Below, one piece after another: positions 35,659 through 48,081 of a DNA stretch of 64,000 bases; within the stretch, counting starts at the first letter, position 1, and each line of letters begins with the position of its first letter. The notes below the pieces were generated by a model. It was not told where the DNA came from. It was given only the letters and a program-made list of their open reading frames with translations, and made no database searches. Origin of the DNA: Acheta domesticus (lineage: Eukaryota > Arthropoda > Insecta > Orthoptera > Gryllidae); assembly GCA_031308135.1 (NCBI GenBank), contig JAHLJT010000631.1, positions 152,455,425 to 152,519,424 on the forward strand, read 5' to 3'. A program made the position numbers and the translations under genes.

Positions 35659-36680
35659 CCCTGCAGTGGTAACGTGACTTTTTGAAACAAAAGTGGTAAC
35701 GTGGGGTGTCTTCAGACCCCAAACTCTTTTCATGATATATGCTAAATTATTAAAAAAACAAATTCATATAAAATGCTTCTACTATTATTAACAATATTTT
35801 GCATGTAAGTAAACAATTTATTAAGAATTTAGTTGCTACATTAGTCTGAGAATTCATCAAGAAAGCATCTAACATTTCTCTATTTGGAGTTAATTTTTCT
35901 ACCGGACTTCGCTCTACGCGTGTTGTCACATCTAAACCCATGTTTAATAGCAAAAATTGAAATATTTTCAAATTCAGAGAACAATGGAAAATGTCCATAC
36001 CCATATTATCCACATTCCACAATTCAGCAAGATTTTGATGCCCTGATTTCACAGGCCCAGACAAAATATGTAGCCCAATTACTGCCTTTATTTTGCCTTT
36101 GTCAGTCTTGTAGATGTTGCGATCATTTTTATTTATTCCTAAATACATTTCAATTTTGATGTTGGTGGATTCTGTAATTTTCTCAATCATATCCAAGACA
36201 ATAAACAAAGAAAAAAAGTCTCCTGGTCTTTTGAAATTGCGTGCAGACTGCTTTTTTCCAGGACGGTGAGTAATGATATTATGTTCCCGCTCTCAGCAAA
36301 AGTTGATGTATTCTTCTACTCCTTTCTTAACATATAAAGTGACCTAAAATGTTTGTAGTACTTCGTATTAACTTCGAAGGGGAATCCTATCGTAAAAATA
36401 CAGCATACAATACGTTCCCAAACTAATAGAATGTACGAGACTGAAGACACCTTTGCTAATGTAGAAGGTAACGCGAGATTCCTTGGGCACCCCAAACAAA
36501 ACAACAGCTTGCTACACGTATAAAACTCACTAAATTGGCGAACTGAGGGTACACTAAACATCGTGATACAAAAACAGAAAGGTACTAAAGCAATGGTCTG
36601 GGTAGATAACGTGGGAAATACAACAAGCGAGAAGAAAGAATCGTGGGGGTCCCTCAGACCCCCGCATTACCACTCCCGGG
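35659..36680 (-). mobile_element. Internally deleted piggyBac element
   Basis: It is flanked by TTAA on both sides. Ends are CCCTGCAGTGGTAACGTG on the left and, inverted, CCCGGGAGTGGTAATGCG on the right, followed by GGGGTC-type subterminal words on both sides. At 1,022 bp it is far shorter than an autonomous piggyBac element (2-3 kb) and keeps only part of the transposase. Confidence 0.9.
35750..36208 (-). pseudogene. piggyBac transposase fragment
   Basis: A 152-codon minus-strand frame. It reads GKIKAVIGLHILSGPVKSG, NLAELWNVDNMGMDIF and LNLKIFQFLLLNMGLDVTTR, the N-proximal part of the DDE_Tnp_1_7 domain just ahead of and at the first catalytic Asp region. The rest of the catalytic domain and the C-terminal cysteine-rich region are absent, so it is inactive. 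It may still be mobilised in trans through its TIRs. Confidence 0.85.
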
Positions 36681-36684
36681 TTAA
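36681..36684. repeat. TTAA target duplication, right
   Basis: TTAA directly after the piggyBac right terminus. Confidence 0.85.
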
Positions 36685-36746
36685 GTGTTATTTGCATGAT
36701 TGATTTTATAATAATATTTGAAAGAGTGCAGAAACTGGACATTACA

Positions 36747-37602
36747 CACGGAGAGAAATGTTTGCTTCATACAATTAATTACGTAGTAGATTCAACTAAA
36801 CAGAATAGTACAGTTTGGTAGAACAAAGTGCTTAGTGGCGTTCACGGAACTGGTATATAGTTAAACACACTAATGCACGTATAGTAATGTTCACAAAACA
36901 GGTCGTACCCCGTGACAAACTGCATCTAGTGGAGAAAACTAAAGGAATCGTTGCGTTGACTAATACGTTGAGTAATTTACTGAATACATTGCAGTGAAAA
37001 TAACTAAAGGAAACCTGAAAGGGAATACTTTCTTTCTGTCCCTTCAAGCAGGAACGGTTACCCATCCTACGGTCCCGCGGACTCGTACTTCCTTAACCTC
37101 AATTACCTGACAGACCCTAGCCAAGCAGAGCAATTACGGATGCAGGCTGACGGCTTTGGGCTATTGATGGCATTTCTAGCATTAGTTCAGAATATAAGAT
37201 AATTATTGAAAACCAATAAAATACTAAACACGCCATTAGTGTATAATACAATATTCAGCGTTGAATTCTCGCACTTCAGAGGGGCTCAATAACAATTCGC
37301 ATTGGTCAGGTTGCTGAGAACGCGCGTTTACTAAACAGTGTTTAGTAAACAGTGCTTACTATACAGTGTTTAGTAAGTGTGACTACATGAAACGCAGATC
37401 TCACCAATTAATTTTATCTACGAAACAAGTATAGTACCACTGACAATTCTCTTTGTTCATTCACTTACGAATATAAATTGTCTGATTTACTAAACGAAAC
37501 TAAATTGTTTTGTGCATCTTACTACACGAATAATTGTATTTACTATACGATGGCTTGCTAAACTTATTTAGTACATTCTACTACAACATTTCTCTCAGTG
37601 CA
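36747..37602. mobile_element. Putative MITE with ACACGGAGAGAAATGTT-type ends
   Basis: CACGGAGAGAAATGTT near 36,747 is mirrored by AACATTTCTCTCAGTG ending near 37,602. Both flanks inside share TACTA/TTTAGT words. At 37,336-37,380 a GTTTAGTAAACAGTG-type word is iterated. A target duplication was not identified. Confidence 0.4.
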
Positions 37603-37854
37603 GTTTTGAGAAATTTTATGAGATTATCAGTTAAGAGTAATTTGAATATTCGATTTCATAACAGAATTGTATGAAGTGTAGAATTTAAACATTACAGTTT
37701 AACATTGAATTTGATTCTTAAGGTATATGTCTACTCAAAAGTAACCGAGAATAATGGAAAAAAGCGTTTTTGTTTTTATAACCCTTTCTCGTGGTGAAAT
37801 CCGTTTTGTCCTATCTGCAATAGTTTTGGAGATGTAATAAGTTGTTTTTACATT

Positions 37855-39600
37855 CCAGTATCCTATACGTACGTGTATTATACGTACGTGTAGGATACTG
37901 GACTATATTATACGTATAGGGAAATTTATGCAATGCTGCGCGAAAAAACGGTGGATTTTCCGCAGAAAATCTCTTTTATTACAGGTAACGAAAAAGTGGA
38001 TAAATCCAGTTGTTAAATTAAGGGGAAAAACTTCTAACACGTGATGGAGCTAGAATCCCTGTTTTGTGGGTCCTTGATACCGAAAAACCTATTGAAAGCA
38101 AAACGTCTGCCCGTCCGTCTGCCTGTGAACAACTCTAGGAATTAAACCGTTCAGCCGATTTTCTCCAAACTTGATAATACCCAATTGATCTGGCTGATCT
38201 GGTGGTCTCTTGAATTTGAAACCGATATTTTAATTTTTTTGGGGGGGTACATGAAGCCCCCCAAACATTTTCAAAATTTTCTCAAAAACGACCCCAAATT
38301 TTTTTCTTTAAATTTCTTGAAATAATGGAGTAAAATACACTTATTAAGGTGATATAGGTGCGAATTTTACGCTTAACACTAAATTTTTAAAAGTTGCAAA
38401 AGTTTGAAATTTCTTCGGCCTCTTCCAACCACTGCAAAATTAAAGATAGAGATTTTTCCTTCAAATAAAATTTGTTCTCCAAAGTGAGTTCTATCATTAA
38501 GGTCACATACGTTTTTTTGAAACTTTTAGCAGCTTTCGCGCATTATTGCGTGAAATATGGGCAATTTGAAAAAAAAGCAAGATTTTCTCAAATATGGCAA
38601 AATTATTTTCTTTAAACTTTCGGTAGGTCCAGCCATTCTACAACCTAATGTATTTTATGAGATGACAAAAACGGCATATTGCTCTATTCTTTTGTTTTTC
38701 CAAAAATTGGAAAAATGTAATTTTTTTCACTTGTCTCTCACGTCGTTAATATTTACATTAGCGGTGGTTTGTTTACATTATTATATTTACGCGTGCATAT
38801 GCTTTAATTAATGTTCTGCAAAGATTCTCCAGAACTCAACCATCTTTTGTGAAAACTAGTTCAAAATTCCGCATTTCCAGAAAAGCTCAAACGCATTTTC
38901 TCAAAAATGATTTTTTCTTCAAACGTCTCGAACAAAAAGTGCTAATTACCCTCTTTAATATGACGTTAAGTTTATTTTAAGATTTTTTTTGTTTTTTCAA
39001 AAATTACACATGTAATATTTTTTAAAGTTCTCTAACACTTTTAATATGCACATTACCAGCAATTGGTAAACACTATTATATATGTGAGTTAGTGTGCTTT
39101 AAATGATTTCAATCGAAATTTTTCGAAAACTAAAAAAATTTTTGTGAAATGTGCTTCAAATTTTGCATTTTTAGTACAACTTAAACGCCATTTTCTTAAA
39201 AACAGCTTCAAATTTTTCAAAGAAAATTGCCTTTTAGGTCGAGGTTTTAGTGTTCTTATTATTCAAAAATTAATATTTCCCTTCTACCATTAGTAAAGCG
39301 AAAAATTAAGAAAATTTAAAAAAAGAATGTACTTTGGGCGGCGATAAATATCAGCTGGCAAGAGTACGTGGTAAGTATGAATAGCTGGCCGAGACCCAAG
39401 GAAGTAATACGCGGAAGTCTGTGCCATTCTACAGCACCATTTCTTTTTCCTTGATTTAGCAACTGGATTTTTCCACTTCGCCCGGCAATTAATTTCTTTC
39501 TGGCGAAAATTCGCCATTTTTTTCGCGCAGCATTACATAACTTTCGCTATATAATGTACATACGTACTTATACGAAAAAGTAAAAGAGGATGGCGGTCAC
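37855..39600. repeat. GACG-tract fold-back family, copy with both inverted ends
   Basis: The left end on the minus strand and the right end on the plus strand carry the same block: GCGCAGCATTACATAACTTT at the right (39,520-39,545) and its complement at 37,920-37,950. The left half (37,910-39,060) is collinear with 9,300-10,450. At the extreme left lies the palindromic TATACGTACGTGTA region. This copy shows best that the family is an inverted-terminal-repeat element. Confidence 0.7.
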
Positions 39601-40974
39601 AATATTCTTGATTGTTCCCTAAAGCTTAACGAAAAATACTGGCAGTGACTCCGTAAGGGGAGAAAGTAATAATAATTTCGGAACCGTTATTGATATATAA
39701 GTTGGTCGCATGGGTTCTGGTTAAATTGTATTTCAATTTAACCCGCCGTTACTAGTGCTGTTAGAATAAATCGAACAATTCTGGATTTGTTTCAATACCA
39801 TTGACATCTTTCAACACATGGAGACAACGCTTGAGCAATGCCTTTCCGCATGATTCAACTCTGCATCCGTTCATCGTTCTTATCAGTTCTGCGATGGGAA
39901 GCAATACGAGAAGGTGCTGATTAGCGCGGCGCGTCGTGTTAGATATTATTTCCTCATGCGCGAGCAACCACTTTATAATTCGATACGATTATCACATCCA
40001 CTTTTCTATCAGTTACGTACCGCTTTTTGTGTCTTGATTGCTTGCATGAAGATCAGAAAAACTTAGTGTCTCACCTTGATCATCTATTTTATACATTAAA
40101 AGTAAGATTCATAGAATTACCAAAAATATCGTCCGCCATCCCTTCGCTGTAGTTTCTGCTACTTAGTTTTGTTTTCGTTTTAGAGATATGTTATGACGGG
40201 AACAACAAAGAGAGAAAAGAAGATGCGCTTTTTGTCCAAAGAGGCAAACCAGGTTTATGCAGCATTGTTGTTATATTTGTTCCAACCACTTTTAAAGAAC
40301 CCACATGACAGACTTTTTGTTTGCAATGTGTGTAGTTCTGAGGAGGCTTCATTTAGTTCATAAATGCCCCTATATGTTTCAATGTAGTAAAAAAGATTGT
40401 TAATGGAATTAATTGTATTCTATGCTTTACCTTCCTTAAATAAATTTACTTTATATAACACTTCATTTCATGACTGTGATTACGATACGAGGGCTTATTA
40501 TAAACTAAAATTATGAGCCTACATGTCATCTTTATGCATTATTTCATCTTTACAAGTTATAGTAATCAATAACAAATGTCTAGGAATATTCAAGTAAATT
40601 TTTTATTCATAATAAAACAATAAATACAACAAAAACAGTTATTAGATAAAATCTAACACTTGAGTAATGACGTTACAAAAATATGGAGTGTAAAAATAAC
40701 GAGTAATGGCGGGTTAATGTTGAAATACTTATAATTTTACTTACATCGGTTCATACAGATGCACACAAGATGATTGATTTAATGTGACATACGCTTTACA
40801 AATCAAATAAATCAGTTGAAAATATATTGAAAAGATGCAATTGGGGAAAACACAGACTCGTCTTGTATATTTATCTGCATTGATTCTATTCGTGAGTAGA
40901 AGTACTTCCAATGATTTACAATAAATTTTCTACAGCCTTCAATAGTTTTTTTTCGGCAACAACACATTCATCAA

Positions 40975-41075
40975 ACTAAAATTCCTGTCTGAGATTCGAA
41001 CCCGGCTTCTTTCGAAGTGAAGCACAGTCTCAGTACGCCCTAACCGCCTTGGCCATTGGTACGAGGTGTGGATTA
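40975..41075 (-). repeat. tRNA-like sequence, probably a SINE head
   Basis: The minus strand reads AATGGCCAAGGCGGTTAGGG (A-box-like) and CCGGGTTCGAATCTC (B box), spaced as in class II (Leu/Ser-like) tRNAs. I could not close an acceptor stem, so I call it a tRNA-derived repeat and not a tRNA gene. Confidence 0.45.
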
Positions 41076-41224
41076 TAAATTAGACAAAACGTAATTGTAT
41101 CAGCTCTATCATTAGGAAGCAGGTAATTGTCCACATGCGGAAAACAAAAGTCTTGGGAGGCAAAGAAAGGTAGCGGAGAAGAGCTTACTCCAAATCCTAT
41201 ATCTGACGAACGAGATTAGAAAAG

Positions 41225-42270
41225 CAATTACTGCGAGAAAGTCTGTGTCATTCTACAGCAACACTAGTTTATTTATTTATTTACCGTTCTTTATTACACA
41301 TATGAAGAAAAGTTAAGGAAAAATTGGAGCGGTTTCTGAGAAAAATTTCTGTTGTAAATTTGAAGCGCAAATTACACAATAACGACTAGTTTTTCAGAAA
41401 ATTCAACAGAATCATTCTTAAGGATCTAATTTTGTACAAGAGACATTGTCTGAATAAAAATATCAATCTACAATTTTGTAGTTTTAAAAACATTTTTTTG
41501 CAATTTTCAAAAAAACAAGTAATTCCCGGAGGACTGAGACCATATTTTTTATCGTCCGTCATTACATCAGTGAAGAAAATTCAAAGAAAAAACTTGGAGT
41601 TTTTGTGAATTTTTTTGTAAATTTGAAGCGCAATTTACGCAAAAACTATTCGTTTTTTCAAAACACTGTGCATTACCTTATTTAAAGTGGTAATTTTGTA
41701 CAATCGACTTTGTCTGAGGCAAAAATCTCTATCTTCAATTTTGCTCTTTTGAAATAGTTTTTCACGATTTTCGAAAAATTGGAGATATCAACGAAATGAT
41801 CCAACGACACCTACATCATTTATTTAAACGTCCTTTACACCATTCAACAACAAAATTTAATCAAAATATTTGGAGCCATTTCTTTTTAACTTTGAAAATA
41901 TTCTACGGGCTTCATGTAAAGTACCCTCAAACATAAAAATATCAGTTTCAATTTCCAGGAGCCTTGACATCAGTAAAAACGACTGGGGAATATCAATTTT
42001 CAAGAACATCGGCTGAATGACCACTGACGGACGGACAGACGGACGTTTTGCCGTCAATCTATTTTGCAGTATCAAGAAGCAACAAAACATGAATTTTGAC
42101 TACACCACAAAATAGAGAATTGTTTTTCTAACTTATGCAATAGGTTTTATCCAATTTTTTCGTTACCAGACCACAGCTATAAGAGTTTTTCTGGCGAAAA
42201 TTTGCCGTTTTCCTGCGCACGTTTACATAATTCTCTTCTTACGAAGTATTCGTAAGGCGAGAAAGTAAAA
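41225..42270 (+). repeat. GACG-tract fold-back family copy
   Basis: It starts at GCGAGAAAGTCTGTGTCATT. It contains two internal tandem units (near 41,340 and 41,600), the TTTGGAGCCATTTC and GGGCTTCATGTAAAGTACC blocks, a short GACGGACAGACGGACG tract near 42,028, and a right end at GGCGAGAAAGTAAAA (about 42,255). Confidence 0.75.
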
Positions 42271-43149
42271 CGAGTGTGATACATTTCCTTTCGCTAAAGT
42301 TTTCATTTATATTAAATAATATCCACACCGTTACATTATGCTATAAGAAATAGATATCACGTTGCACAGGTTTTAAAACTCCTCTCAGAAGTCAGGAGCA
42401 TACTTAGAAGTGAATACACGGGGGTCTCTCGTCTTCATTGCGTTTACTTTCCGAGTAGCTGCTTGTGGACTTGCACGAAGGTGTACGGTGCGTGCTGGCA
42501 GGAGGGTGCAATTATCCTGTTTCATCTCTGTTTCTCAAAAGAAGTTAATTTCAGCGACACTAGCTGCAACAGCTTTACAAAATAAATCAAGCAAAGTTGC
42601 TATATATATTCCAGGAAGTTGGCTTAAGAAACAAGTCATTGCATTTCTTTGTCACAATCGTGTTAGCTGGCTTTCACGTCGTCACTCGGGTTTGGCGTAA
42701 TGATGCTCCCCCCTAACACAGATACCGCCACTTTCTTTGTATGATACGCCAGAAACACATGAAGTTCAATCAAATGTAGAACAACTTTTATTGAAGATAT
42801 ATTTTAATCTGTTAATATCCTACTGAAGTCCCTTGCGTTGCTCCGGTATTCATTTCTAATATTCTGTCATACATTTCTATTATCGCCCTGTTTGCAGATA
42901 ATCTCTTCTAGTGAATCTCCGACCCTTCGCCCTTGCCCCGGCTTTCCTTCTCCCCACAACAAAACCCCGGCCTACTTCCAATCTCAAATAATTAAACTAG
43001 GGGAGATACAACAGAACATACTTTCTTACATTATGTTTAACCTGATTGTTAGCAGAATATTTGAAGAGAACGAACCGGATATGAAATGTGTAATTTGTGT
43101 AATTTGCTCAATTAGTGGAAGACAATTAAGGAAGAAAATTGGAGCCATT

Positions 43150-43400
43150 TTACTTTCCCGTATACTGTACTATACATTCGTACGTATGTACGGTATGGAC
43201 GGACGCACAGACGTTTTGCTTTGAATTGTTTTTTCGGTATCAAGGACCCACAAAGCAGAGAAACTGCACCACGTGTTAGGAGATATTTTTTCTTAATTTA
43301 GCAACCCTTTACTAGGAGTTTTTCTGCCGAAAATCCGCCGTTCTTTCGCGAAGCATTACATAACTTTCCCTACACTATACGTACGTTTGTGGAGCCACCT
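43150..43400 (+). repeat. Short deletion derivative of the GACG-tract family
   Basis: It opens with TTTTACTTTCCCGTATACTG, jumps to GACGGACGCACAGACG, TTCGGTATCAAGGACCC and CACGTGTTAGGAGA, and closes with GCATTACATAACTTTCCCT and TATACGTACGT. It is only about 250 bp. Confidence 0.7.
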
Positions 43401-45770
43401 AATCCAATAGTTAAAATTGTTAAAGAATCAGGAAACTAAGATGAAGATTTTCATTTGATTTATTTAGTCAAAGAACTTGTTTGAAAAAAAAATTCATAAA
43501 TGAAATTTAATATTTGAACATCTCAGAAAGAAGACTGAAAAGCACATTATTTTTAGGAATTACGAATCTCAAAACATTTGACTGGAGGAGAAAATAAAGT
43601 TTTTAGGTTGTTTTGAAACTGAGTGGATACAATTAGTTACCAACTTCCAAAAATTAGTGGGATGAGAAATTCGATATGAAAAATAATATGATTTTACAAG
43701 GAATTAGACGATATCAAACGCAAAATATCTTGCGTTATATTTATTGAGCAGATAATTTCGTGGATTCTCGAGACAAAGTATGGAAGTGGCAACCATTCAC
43801 GGACTATATCAAGAAAAATTCCATTGATAACTTCATAAATAATCAAATTCATAATTTTCATGAGTCTCTGGTGAATTTTTTTGACTGGCATAGAATAAAT
43901 CAATTGATTCCCACTAATCCTATCAGATTTTGATATAAAATGTCGTGCCTAAAAGCATGTGATGGATATTTTTTGAACTCTGATATGTACCAGAGAAAAA
44001 ATGACAATATATCAGAAGAATTACATTTTTTGGTAAATTATCATCACCATTTGTAATAATGTTCGATCAATTGCCAAATATTAATTCAACATAACCATTG
44101 AATTTTTTTCTTTGTTAATCTGTTTAGAGGAATGAACTTGTTTCCACTATACTAAACGTACTATACATATTTTTAAATGAACAATATCCCAAGTTTCTAA
44201 TTATTTGTTTTGTTTAAACAAATGTATATATTTTTCCTTTCTAAATCCAAAAACCTCTAAATATAAAAGTCTGTGTGTGTACGTTCCCATTGCAACCATA
44301 TGGGTGCAGAGAAGTTAACGAATAAATTACTGTCAAAGATTTTTTTAAAAATGTTTACCTATGTTTTCAAGACCAAGTAAAGAGACAGACAAAATATCAG
44401 CCAAAAGTTTTCAAAAAAATAGTTATGGGAATTAATGAGTAAAACAAATAAAGCTGTCCATTTTACCCTGGCCTCTTCGACTGTTAGTTTGGTTTCTATA
44501 TTATTTGGTTCCCTAACATTTCAGTTAATTTATTTATTCTGGTCTTAATGTACCGTCACACCGTGTGAAACTCATATTAAAAAATGTTTATAACATTTTT
44601 ATTGTTATTATTAAAAATATTATTAATAGATAAAAATTTACTTTTCATCATATTTTGTCTGTTTCCCATTCGTCCAAAATGTTTCTTTCATTTCCATTCT
44701 GTGGAATAAAATTGGCAAGAATTGTTTAAAACATATTTAAGTTGTGGCGTAATAATTCCATTGTATTCTAAATAATTATCTTTAATATAGTTTTTCTAAC
44801 GTAGATAAATCTTTTTTCAATATTTCCTTTTAAGAAGTATTGTTGAAGCCTCTGAGGCAAAACGACTCTGCTCGGCGCTCTAGGGAGTATATGAAAGCCG
44901 AGCGTTCTAGCGTTAAAAATGTATAAATGTATTATAAAAAGGTAATTTCAGTTTATCAGTACCTCATACATTGCATATCAAAGTACAAAACGTTGCAACC
45001 CACACAATTATTGAAATTGATATTGATACAATAACATTTCCACTGCCTAAGCTCTACGGATTGTCTAGTCTCTAAAATATATTATCCTCAAAATCAATAT
45101 TTTCTGCTTCATTTTATAAAATTACATCTAACTTGAGACAATGGCAGTAAAATGGAACAGATTTATCGATAGTTGTTCGATTTCTCTGTAATCTGTAGGA
45201 CAAAAATAAAAAAACTACATTTAAAAATATGATTGTTTATGGTAAATTGAATTTTGAATAATAAATACTAGAATAGGCAACATTTATGCATTTAAACACA
45301 AAATAGGCATTTATTAGTGAAATGGCATTTATAGACACTATACAATTTGCATATAATGCTCCTAATGCCTCAATACGAATAAGTAACCTTAAATTTTGCG
45401 TTTCCCATCGAAGGAAAAAATAGGCAAATAGGCAAAAATACGCAGCTTAATTATGAACCAAACTGGTGCCTGAATCTCATTAGCTGACGTTGGATACGAT
45501 GTACAATCATGCAGCCCATACATCTCTTTCCACCAAGGATATACCGTTTGACTTTCGTGCGTAATTGATGTACCATCTATATGATTTGGATTTCATATGT
45601 CATGATTGTTCTTGCGTTTAAATATTGGTAAAAACAATTTTATTCGAATCACATTTTGGCACTACTTTCAAATGTTTTAACTGATAAAAATTGGTTTTAA
45701 TTATTTTTCACTATTGTTCACATTGTTTAAAAATCGGAAAAATATATGTTGTAGAATGTTATGAGAAACA
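43401..45770. other. AT-rich DNA, no gene seen
   Basis: Nothing recognised. Confidence 0.5.
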
Positions 45771-45775
45771 TTCTA

Positions 45776-48079
45776 AGGTCCGTTCGCTGTAACTTCACTC
45801 TGCATGTAAACAAAGTTGAGAGTATCCCTCCGCCCTGTAGTTCCTGATTGGCTGCGCCATTCGCGCCTACGACCATACTCAAATACCGGCACGTGTCGCA
45901 CCCAGAACTGTCATTAAACATTATTTTCACTAGTACTTCTTTATTACGCCCAAAATACCAGCCAAAACACGTCGATAATTTGCTTAAATATCACAGCACT
46001 TACATTTACGATGTGCTCTTGCAAGGTAGCTGTGAAATCTTGTCCAAAGCACTGTCTGAAAAATGTTCATCGCTGGAAGATCTGACTCCCGTATTAATAA
46101 TTATTTCTTCTGTTTAAGTGTCACACGCAATGTCTGCCTGCCACATTCGTAAAAAGTTTCAGCCCTAGCTTGATAACAAACCACAGCTTGATTCTTTTCA
46201 ATTTAATTTCAAAATATTTACATTGTTATTCAAAAGTAATTTTCACAAGTTACATGAATAAGAACAAAAAAATCTTTCTAAAACTACAAATAATATTTTA
46301 TGACAAAATTTGTTAAATTTCTTGCACAAAAACATAATTAGGGAGGCTTGGGGGACAGTTCCAAGGATTCTTCAGCAACAAAATTTTATTTAAATGCAGT
46401 TTTATTTACTACAGAAAAAACATTACATTTTAACGCTTGAATTATAACAGTATTTCTATGTCATCATAGAGGATAATTTCATTTGGAACATGTGGTAGAA
46501 GCAAAATATCAACTGTATGAAAAAGTCAATGCCCATTGTTGATATCAATGTGCAGCAGTGACTTGCACATTTCAAAACTTCTCAACCACAAGGAACAAAC
46601 TTTACTACAAGGTATGAAATTGTACAATATTTTTTAAATTGTTTTTGTAGACACATTCTGTAGATACACTGCATTACCCTCCCAATGATTATATGGTATT
46701 AAGTATAGATCATGTTCAATTTTTAAAAAAAGAATAGTTGATATATGATTTTTATCTGATTTCTTTCCATATATTGTAGTTTAACTGATTGAATGGCCTT
46801 AAATTTAAGAAATTTTTTCAGTTCAACATTTCAAAAATGCTTTGAATAAACAGAAACATTGTAGGCCTTAATATGTTTTTTATCATAATACCTCAAAAAG
46901 AGTATGTTGCGAAATTTCTAATAAACATTTCAAAACTGTTTTTCAAGCCACACGGTTTTCAAAATAAACTAAATAACAACTTGTTACTAATATAACACTT
47001 GTCTCTACAAAAACAACAAATTTATAAAACGAACAAGGAAACAAACATTCTTCACAATAATCCACTGAGTGTAAACAAGATTCCTCGCAAACTTCTTTGG
47101 AATGATCTGCTGATCTTTTTTTCGTAATGTTTCTGTCCATTTAAAGAGTAACCTGCAAAACACTTCTATTTAACTAGAATCTTGCTAACTACCTCTAAGG
47201 ATCATAAATAAATGTGCCACAGATATGATATTGTTGGTTTTGTATGATTCTCAAAATTATGAGAAAGAAAAGTCAACTTTTGTGTAATGTTTCAATCTGT
47301 CAAATGTGAGAGTCTGATTTATTAAGATCTTCTTTTGCTTTTTCAGCAAAATATGGTTTATTTCCATTTTCAAAAGACGTTGGCTTGCAGTAACTTGGCA
47401 CATGTTATTTTCAGAAAACTTCAGATTGCTTTTCATAGGTTAGGTTACATAAGGCATGCGTTCTTAAGTTACAAATTAACACCTACGTTACTCTGAAGTT
47501 ACAAAATCGAATAACTGCAACTGCAATGCATAATACAATAAAATAAGATCGAAAAAGACTCAACTATTAAAAGTAATAGTGATGTATTATCTTACAATAG
47601 TGAAAACGTAATGAAACACTCGACAGTTTGTCATAATTTTGTTCTACTAACACCAAAATAAACTGAACACTCTTTCCTTTATCTACTGCATTTGAAACAA
47701 ACACTGAAACAAATTATTTTTCATGATAAACGTAAGTCACAATAATTATGCACAAAATAAGTAGCATATATGACAGTCCTACGCTAAAAGGCAACTTGAG
47801 GCAGAGCGAAGTAAAGGTATTTAAACCTTATTACCAAATGTAGCGAAGAAATAAATAAAATGTTGACGATATTACAACAAATATCTGCATCTTTTTTCAC
47901 GCTTTCTACGTATTTTCTGTTCGTGGAGAGTGTCAGGAAATAAATCAATTTTGGAAGGGACCTAGCTCTTATTGCGTACGACACAAGGAAGGGTAGTGTG
48001 GTGTCCGTCAGCCAATGAGAACAAGCGACGACCACGTGCGTCTGTTTACGTGCGGAGTGAAGTTACAGCGAACGGACCT
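45776..48079. mobile_element. 2.3-kb element with 37-bp TIRs and TA flanks
   Basis: AGGTCCGTTCGCTGTAACTT and 17 further bases at 45,776-45,812 are mirrored at 48,043-48,079 with two mismatches. TA lies immediately outside both ends (45,774-45,775; 48,080-48,081), consistent with a Tc1/mariner-like TA duplication. The GC-richer termini differ from the AT-rich core. No transposase is recognisable, so it is likely non-autonomous; short open frames inside (for example at 46,943-47,140, minus) match nothing known. Confidence 0.7.
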
Positions 48080-48081
48080 TA

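Noticed and set aside
40975..41075. A functional tRNA gene on the minus strand
   Set aside because: A and B boxes are present, but no clean acceptor stem or terminator could be closed by eye; treated as a SINE-type head.
46943..47140. A small Cys-rich protein (65 codons, minus) inside the 2.3-kb TIR element
   Set aside because: Cysteine spacing is irregular, there is no recognisable family, and the AT-rich context makes chance likely.
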